A DNA stretch of 64,000 bases from Berghia stephanieae. Taxonomy: Eukaryota; Mollusca; Gastropoda; Nudibranchia; Aeolidiidae. The stretch is from assembly GCA_034508935.3 (NCBI GenBank), contig CM067448.1, positions 46,685,766-46,749,765 on the forward strand. The letters are read 5' to 3'. The notes under the pieces are model-generated. The model had not been told where the DNA came from, did no database searches, and saw only the letters and a program-made list of their open reading frames with translations. Made by a program: the position numbers and the translations under genes. Positions 32,654 to 42,298 of the stretch are shown here, in pieces (the first letter of the stretch is position 1; each line of letters opens with the position of its first letter).

Positions 32654-35600
32654 ATGATAAGAATTCTTCAATCACAGTTCACACGGTAAGTGTTGTGTCG
32701 AAGAACTTCACCACCAAGATCTTGAAGAATGTAATTTATGACATTTGAAATCTAGATAGACCAGTTTTGCACTATTAATTTAATTATAAAAGGAACTAAT
32801 TTTTCCAAAGTGTATTATCAACAAAGACTGAATAATCAAAGAGCGAATCATCTTTCTTTTTTTTTCTTCCATTTATTTTTAGATGGCAGTTTGTGAGCAC
32901 AATTCAGAAGATAAAGAATATACGTATACGGTTCTTCTCTATTCAAGATGCTGCTACTGCCCTCCGGCCATTCTTCTTCATGGTGCATCCTGACTTCTTT
33001 GGACAACATCCAAATGAAAGGGTAAGTTACAAAACTGTCTAACTCAATTCAATTCTCCCAAGATACAAGAGTAGATAAATAAGTAAAAATGAAATTCCAT
33101 TTCTTGACCCTCAAGGGAATTTTTTTAATGTCATTTTTTTAAAGAATGGAATAAGCTGGATGACAGTGCAGTCACAAGTAAAACTGTGGACGCCTTCAAC
33201 TGACATTTATGCAGACTAACCACATGCAGACAAAAAATTAAATAATTTTTAAAATTGAGCTTTTATATGGCGCAATATCCACTAAACATGCTCAAAGCGC
33301 TTTACAAGGGTTCCATGGACAACAGTAACATTTAACATTTAGGACAAGACATGACGCCTGACAGAGACAACGCTGTTAACGACCAGGTACTCTTTTAAAG
33401 CCTGAGTACAGTGGGAGAAAATGAGTAAAGAGCCTTCTCCAAGGACTCGACTATGCACCAAGCGAGGCTCGAACCCAGGACCTTCCGATCCGAAAGCGAC
33501 TGTCATGCCACAAGACCACGTAGTCGCACATGCAGACACTTGTGCCCACCACCCCCAGCATCTGATACTCGACTAGGAGGTTTACGCAGTACTTTACAGA
33601 TATAGATACTCTTGAGAAAAGACAGACGACACAAGCATTAATCATTCATGGTGCAGCATCTCAAAGCGAGCGTTAAGATCTATTTTTTTTTCTTGCTTAT
33701 GAATAGACGATATGCTGAAGAAGCAGGGCTTGAACCTAAGACTTTCCAGTGGAAGTGCAATGGCTTCAATCAAATACCTTGTGCTGCTTTTCCCTATAGT
33801 CCCATGATGGTGTGTTTGGTAAAATCACTCGAGTTTAATAAAGTTTATGTAACGATGGTGGGTACTGTACAATTAGTGGATGGTCTCAGTCGCAGAGTCG
33901 ACTTAGGTCCAAACTGTAGCATGTTCTGTGAAGGTACTCAAATAGAAATAGTAGTGATAGCTGATTTCATTTAAATATAACCCAGAGACTACGATTTCAT
34001 GTGGCACGGTTGCGTCTGTTGAAGGGATTGAAGAAAATTGATTTTAAATTGGATATGGTCATTGTAAAATTGATCTAAATCATAAAAATCGTGTTTCCCT
34101 GCTTCAGAAAATATTAACTTATTAATTTCCATTGCGAGAAATAGTTGGATTTTCCCTGTAGATGACATACAGAGAGAGAGAGAGAGAGAGAGAGATTTAA
34201 TGATTTTATTTATAGATATATCTGTCATCTGCATTTTTTGCCAAATTGGGACCTAAAATTTGCCAAAATTTGCCAAGAAATTTGCCAAAAAGACCAAAAT
34301 TTGCCAAAACATTTGCTGAGGGGAACTAAGCGTTTCAGTAAAAATTAACACGCGATACAGAAAAAATATATATATAAAAGACAATTTATTACATTTAAGG
34401 AGGCTACATTATGAATAGCATTGTTACAAAGATTTTAAAGGATCATTATCCGTAGAGAGTAGCTTCCCTTGGTTTGGGCCCAGGCAAAGCTGCAACATTT
34501 CTCAAGTTCCGCACTTTTTTTTTCGTTATTTTGTTTTCGCTTCTTTTTTTTCCCAACATTTGCCACGCGATTTGCCAATATTCCCAAAATTTGCCACGAT
34601 TTGCCAATTTTGGGAAATTTGCCAAAATTTGCGGATCGCCCTGATATTTGCGGCCGCAAAAAATGCAGATGACAGATATATGGAATCCATGAATTTGAGG
34701 AATACGTGAAAACTGTGCTAAGAAAATAAAGAAATTTGTAAATTTTGGGTATTAAGGCTGTTACAAGGAATGAGGTAAAGTGAGGAATAAGAGTGTTAGG
34801 AATGCGGACTGCAATGGTTAGATTGTTCGGCTATTTCATCCTCATCATCATTGCCTTTTTCACCCTGTGTCAGGGTATAGGCCTCAGACAAACACTTTCC
34901 ATCCTCTTCTATCCTGAGATCTTTTTTAACTCCTTCCATGTCTTATAACTTCTCTGTATATCAGCTTCTTTAATCTTTCGGCTTTGCCTGTTGTCCTTCA
35001 TAGATTCTGTCATTTCAGAAACTCTTCGGTTGCCCAAGCTAAGAAAAGGATTTGATTTGTCCGTCTGTGTTTCTGTAACAATGAGTCTTATGGAAGGGGT
35101 GTTAACCCTTCGACAACCCCCAACCTGGAGGACTGGGTGACTCAAAAAAGGGGGAGTCACACACCATTAGTTGCCTTTTACGACCGCTGGCTTGGTGTTG
35201 GGCAATCTTGCACTCTCTAAGTTGAGGGACCCCCAACACCAAACAGGGGTCGGCTATTTACTCTTATGTATCTATTTCGTGGATTACTCCACAGATTGTC
35301 AATGAAAATTCCTTGAAGATTCTGAATGAATATTTATCTACGTACAACAGCAAAGGGCCGCGACCCAAAACAAAGGATATCATATTTTACTTGAGAAAAG
35401 GAGGCAGTTTATCTCAAGGTGAGTTTTATTTAGGATGATGACAGTTGAAAATAGTTTAAAAGATAATAAGAGATTGTAGACGGACCGTGATCCTAGACAG
35501 AGAGGTGGAGGGAGGCCTTGGAAATTCATCTCTTTGTGTCCAAATGGAAAATTCTTAAATGTTACAGAAAATGACATAATCAGTCGATGGTGAAAAGCTT

Positions 35601-37216
35601 CGAACTGAGATATTTCCAAGTTTAGTTAGAAGATCAATTTTTATCAAAATTGAGTTCTTGTTATAAATGGTGAAATCAACCCTTTTCGTACATCTTCGTG
35701 AAATATCAAAGCTAAATTTCACTTATAAATATTTTTTACTGCTAGTCGAGTTGAAAAAGTATGAAATTTGTGAAACGTTGCTGGATACCTTTCCCATACA
35801 TCTGACCATAACCATGAAAAATCACTCGATTTACTTCAGATAAAGATTAAAATGGTCTGGGGAGCATATGCTTTCAGAAAATGCAAAAAAATGCAAATCC
35901 AAAATTTTCACCTTCCGACTAATTGTGTCATGTACTGACACAAATAATGTGTAATGCAAATGTTTTAGAGAAGTTTACAGAATTAAAATTAAGTGTTAAT
36001 AATAATTAAATGTTATTATCATCTTTCACCATTGTCTTTGTCATTGCACGTTTAATTGCAGAAGTAGTAGTAGTAGTTGTAGCAGTAGTAGTAGTAATTG
36101 TTGTAGTAGTAGTGGTGGAGGTAGTGGTGATAGTAGTTCACTGTTCAATAATAATTACTATATGGTGTAGTGGAGAATCCAGGATTCGAGTCCCACTCTG
36201 AACAGTGTATGGAAAAGGGTCTTAACTCACATTCTGTCACCATACTCAGGTGTAAAATGGGTACCGTCCGATAAAAGCATTATTTCTGTCAGAGGGGAAA
36301 ATTGTACTTTTGCCTAACAGGCGTCATGTCTCATCCTCCTTGATAAATGTTGCTGTTGGCTAGGGACCCCTTGTAAAGTATATTTTGAGCTTATTTAGTG
36401 GACATTGTGCTATATGAATGCTCTAGTTTTCTTTTTTTTTCTGTTGTTTTTATTTAGTAGTAGTAGTAGAAGTAGTATTAGTAGTAGTAGTAGTAGTAGC
36501 AGTAGTAGTAGTAGTAGCAGCAGCAGCAACAGTTCAGTTCAATAATATGTTGTTTTCATTCTTTTCGGCGACAAAATCGTTCACAGAGTTGAAGCTGGTG
36601 ACAATCCAGTTGGACGCCAAATCCTTGAGGGAAACAGTTCTCATTATTTTAAGAACATGTGGCCTGTCAGATATTCATGTCGCTGAAGAGTCTAAACCTG
36701 AGTAAGTTTTGTTTTCATTTTATTTTGGATTTTGTTTGGGGTTTTTTGGGTTTTTTTCTTGGGTTTTTTTTTTTTTTTTTTGGCCTGTGGTGAGAGGGTG
36801 GAGTGTTTTCATTTTATTTTTGTTTTCTGGTGGGTTTTTTTTCTTTTTCGTTTGATTTGTTTTCTATGTTTCTTGTTTGTTTTGGTTCAGATTTTTTTTT
36901 GGTGTTTTTTTTTTTTTTTTTTTTTTGTTTGGGTAGTAGTATAATCATTATAATAATTATCTTTTATTATTACTGTTTTTCCATTTATATATCATTATTA
37001 TAATTATCTTTTATTATTGCTGTTTTTCTGTTTGTATTTTTTTCTATTCACAGCTACAGTGCCAACCGTCCAATAAACTGGCATCCATCCTATTACACTG
37101 CCACTGGCAAGAAGAACCCCAAAGCTAGAGCTCGAGAGAGGACGGTTACTTTGTCTTTGAGGTATAAATCTTTGATAATGTGACTTGTTACGTTTCATTA
37201 TGATGTGATGATGATG

Positions 37217-37265
<49 letters not shown>

Positions 37266-40200
37266 TGATGATGATGATGATGATAAAAATTATAATAATC
37301 ATAATCATGATAATAATTATAATAATCATAATGAAAATAATAATCATCATCACCATCATCATCATCAGCAAATTGATCTAGGGCGTGGTGACTTCCTTAA
37401 GGCAACACAGCGGGTGATCAAACTCGGTACATTTCGGGCATAAAGCAAAGACCGTACCGCTGAGCCATGCTGCCCCAATTAACAGATAGTATGAGACTTG
37501 ATGCCTGTTAGGCGATATTACAAGTTTTTTACAAAGAGACAGCCAAGTACTCATCGAGAAAATGAGTGTAAGGAGCCTTTACCAAGGATTCAACTATGCG
37601 CTGCAGCATTCGAACCCAGGATATTCTGATCTGAAGGCGAGTGTCATAGCACTAGACCATATAGCCGTACAAATATATAGCAACTGGTAATTTAGAATTT
37701 ATACTTTCTTCCACATCAACGATGACCAGGTCTTGGCTTAACCAGAACATTGAGCATTCTCGGAAGAAATCAGAAGCGGTCAGTTTCATCAAAAACGACA
37801 TCCAGCGTCTCTTGAACAAACTTAAAAGTGACCTCAACCTGGTCTCTATTCGATGTGACAGCGTTTGGGGCCTGCACAATTTCCGTGGTTGTCTCATTTC
37901 ATTTGATAGACTTTGTGACAGCCACCCAGAGTTTGTACGAGACGTATTGAAAGGTTGGTTGGTATGTGTCTGTGAATGTTATATGTAATACACCTGAGAT
38001 TTGTATGACGTGTCCTCTCGTAATACAGGATAAAAGAACTTTAATTGAATTAGTAGAAAGCGGTGGAGGCTGCCTGATGCCTGGGATTGTGAAAATACTA
38101 TTGAAAGAGTGATAATGGAGAGGCTTCGGATGGGAACAATACAGACAATGGAAGTTTCAGGTACAAATCCATTTGTTTATTGTTGTGCTGATGAAGGGTT
38201 TGTACCCGAAACTTTTATTTAATTCTAAACACAAGGTTTCATTTAAGATTTACACAAAACTTGTCAAAAGAAAATCTTCTATTGAAACGAGTGTTTATAA
38301 ATAGCCCAATTGGAGGTTCTGATAGGTCAGTTGGTAGAGCCCTTGCTCCAAGATCGATCCTGGGTGCAGTTGAGATTAGTTTCTGATCCCCCTTTCTACC
38401 CAGCAGTGAATGGGTGGCTAGGTTTGTTAAAATTTGGTGGAAAGTACTTTGTGATAGACTATACAAAGAGTTGCAAGTGATTGCCACTTTTTCACACTAT
38501 AGAAACTGGTATGAACTGCGTCCCCGTGGGCCTACTGGCTCCAAAGAACTACTTTTTGCGTACAGTCGTGTCTCTCTAATCCAGAACTCTACAATCCAAA
38601 TGTCTCCATTATCTAGACATGTTGCCCGGGGACGGCTTTTTTTTCTTCTTTAGTTGTACACTTTAAGGACTGATTCCACTATCCAGATGTCTCTCTCTGA
38701 TCCTGACAAAATACTGGGAACAGAGGTGTTCGGATTAGAGAGACGTGACTGTATTTTCTCCTCCTGACAAAACTGATTTGAAATTATTATGGTCACGTTT
38801 CATAAAAAAGTCCTGAACGTAAAATGTGAAATTTTTGATGATGTAAGTGCTTGTATATCTATTCTTGTGCGGCTATGTGGTCTAGTAGTTATGACACTCG
38901 CCTTTGGATGGAAGGTCCTGGGTTTGAGTCCTGAGGGTGCATAGTTGAGTCCTTGGGAAAGGGTCTTTTACTCATATTCTCCCACTGTACTAAGGTGTAA
39001 GTGTCAAATGACTACCTGGCCGTTAATAGAGTTGACTCTGTCCGGAAAAAAATTATAATGTCGTGTCTCGTCCTTTATGTTATGTGTTGTTGTTGACCTT
39101 TTAAAAATTGACTGTTTATATAGCGCATTATCCACTAAACGTGCTCAAAGCACATTACAATGGGTCCTTGGCCAACAACAACATTTAACATTTAGGACGG
39201 GACATGACGCCTGTTAGGCGATATTACATTTTTTTTCGGACAGAGACAACGTGAGTACGGTGAGAGAATGTGAGTAAAGAGCCTTCTCCAAGAACTCAAC
39301 TATGCGCCGAGTGAGGCTCGAACCCAGGACCTTCCGATCCAAAAAAGTGAGTGCCATACTACTAGACCACATAACTGTTGGCTAAAGACCCCTTGTAAAT
39401 TGCTTTGAGCATGTTTAGTGGATATTGTGCTATATAAAAAGCTCAATTTTTTCTTTCTTTTTTTTTTTTCTTTTTTTTTTTAATGCTTCTTTTGATCGAC
39501 CAACCAACCCATTTTCTTTAAGACAGAGTACTCGTTTTCAGCAATGCCACCGGTGTGAGTCGGACCGGTGAGATTATCCTGAGTGGCGAAGACGTGCCAG
39601 AATATTGGTATCCAGTAAGTTTGGATTTTATTTTGTTTTTATTTTAGCTGGGTTTTTTTTTTTTTTAACTTACTTGTGCGGCTATGTGGTCTAGTGGTAT
39701 GACACTCGCTTTCGGATCGGAAGGTCCTGGCTTCGAGCCTCACTCGGCACATAGTTGAGTCCTTGGAAAAGACTCTTTACTAACATTCTCTCACCGTACT
39801 CAGGTGTAAAATGAGTACCTGGTCGGTAACAGCGTTGTCTCTGTCCAAAAAAATTGTAATATCGCCTAACAGGCATCATGTCCCGTCCTATATGTTGAGT
39901 GTTTCTGTTGGCCAGGGACCCCTTGTAAAGCACTTTGAGCACGTTTAGTGGATATTGCGCTATATAAAAGCTCTTTGTTTTTTGTTGGTTTTTTGGGGTT
40001 TTTTTTGACTCAGTTCTGATACCTTAAGACACTTTTGGAATATACACTTAAGGACATTCAGCTACTAGAAGCTGTGGACTTTAAAAAAAGTATTGAACAA
40101 AAATGAAAATAACAATGTTGAAAAGAACAAAATACCAAACATGAAATGTTTTGGGTGCAAAACCCTTCTTCAACCAATAACAAAAGCAATAGCACCAAAA

Positions 40201-41813
40201 GTAGGGATGTAAAGAAACAGTTATGGATTTACCTGGATATTAAGTGATATTTTCATGTTTTTATTGTTGATATTTTGGCTGAAAAGGGGTTTTGTCCCTG
40301 AATCGTTCCGTGTTTGATATTTTGTTCTTTTTCAAAGCTGTTACAATCACCGTTGTTTATTACTGTTTTGTAGTATGTAGAAAAGGGTAGGGAAGTGGAA
40401 CAAGCACATGCTGTTAAGAAAATTGAAAAAAAAAAAGTTATAATGAACTAAGGCACTTTTTATTTTTTTATTTTTCTTCTCAATGCCATCAAATTGTTCA
40501 CATTTTTTTACTTGTTTATGATTTGGTATGATGAAGGGGAAACCTGAAATGTAAGCAATCATTTGTTTCATGTTATTTATTAAAGCTTCACATTTCTTGA
40601 CTCTGGTGTTTATGAGGACAAAATGTTCAGGCAGTATATTTTGATGGGGTCCCGATAGCTCAGTTGGTAGAGCACTTGCTTCACATGCAAAGGGACCGAG
40701 ATAGATCCCAGGTGTAGTCGAGATTTTTTTCCAACTGCTCTGTCCACCCAGCAGTAAATGTGTGGCTAGGTCTGTTAAAATTTGGTGGAAAGTACTTTGC
40801 GATAGACTAGTGTCCTATCCAAAGGGTAGCAAGAAATTGTTATTGTCCGTTTCACGCTATAGAAACCAGGATAAACCCTGGCTCCATGAGCCTTATGGCT
40901 CTGAAAGACTACTAAAAAATATTTTGATGGTTTGTCTAAAAAGAAAAGCTGGGTGGGGTTCCCGGCCTCCCACAGAGGGCAGGTAGGTACTTACTGTGTC
41001 TTTTATCCCCCCTATATGTTTTCCAACCTGCTTTCTGTCTTTATCTTGGAATGAGCTTACTTGGTTTTGTCCTGGCCCTGGCTGGATACCCTGGCTGAGA
41101 GGGAAACAGTCAAATGTATAGTTAGAGTTTTGGGAGATAATATTTTTTCCCTTATAAATCATCTCCCTTTTACGCACTATATTATGTTTTATTTACATAC
41201 TATATATGCTTTGTAAACATTTGAGTGTATTCCTCTTAGTGGCGACCTGTGCTTGTATTTGGATGAGACTTTTAGGTGATCTCAAACTAAGTACTTTGAT
41301 GGTGTGCTCTTGGAATCTACATCTTTCCTATTTGAACAAATTCCCCTTTGTCTTACCTTTTGTTGATTGCTTTAATTGTAATCCTAGAACTCTCCGACTT
41401 TCTTCCTTTTTCCTGGTGCTGATACGACCATAATGTATGGCAAGTGCTGTAAAGCCCTTAAAAACGATCAACATAAAAAGAAAAGGTTCTTGGCATATTT
41501 ATTGACTTGTTTATCGTTTACTTTCCAATCAATTTACTTGCAGCTGCTGATGTCCATCGCTGCCTATGATGATGTTTTGCTTCGCCTTCCATCCATGGAA
41601 GAAAAACTGTCGTCTCTTCTGAATGGTATCACCATTGTACGCAAAGAGAAAAGACACCGTGCCGTTATGGCAGAAGAGTACGAGTTGATGCTGAACAAAA
41701 TCATCAACACGCTACGGCGATGTCAGGACCACGTGTATGAAACGTTTCAAGATTCTGACTTGTCCTTGATGCAGCTGGTGGTTGATGGGTAAGCCAGATA
41801 ATATTATATATAT

Positions 41814-41892
<79 letters not shown>

Positions 41893-42206
41893 GGTGTCCC
41901 AAAAAAATAAATGTATACACACTGTAGATAATTATAAACAGTAATAAACAAAAAAGAATATAACAGCTTCAAAAAAGAACAAAATACCAAACACAGAACG
42001 TTTTGGGCTCAAAGGCCTTTTTCAGCCTACAACAAAAAACAATAAAGACATAAATACATTACTAAAATCCAGATATTTCGAAGAATTTTTACTATCAGTA
42101 CCTGAACAAAATCATCAACACGCTACGGCGATGTCAGGACCACGTGTATGAAACGTTTCAAGATTCTGACTTGTCCTTGATGCAGCTGGTGGTTGATGGG
42201 TAAGCC

Positions 42207-42298
<92 letters not shown>

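Noticed and set aside
32641-32685. ATG at 32641 as the TCAIM start
   Set aside because: Splicing to exon 2 would be out of phase with the conserved DUF4460 frame.
36732-37003. Phe-rich frames as membrane proteins
   Set aside because: They arise from T-rich intron sequence of TCAIM.
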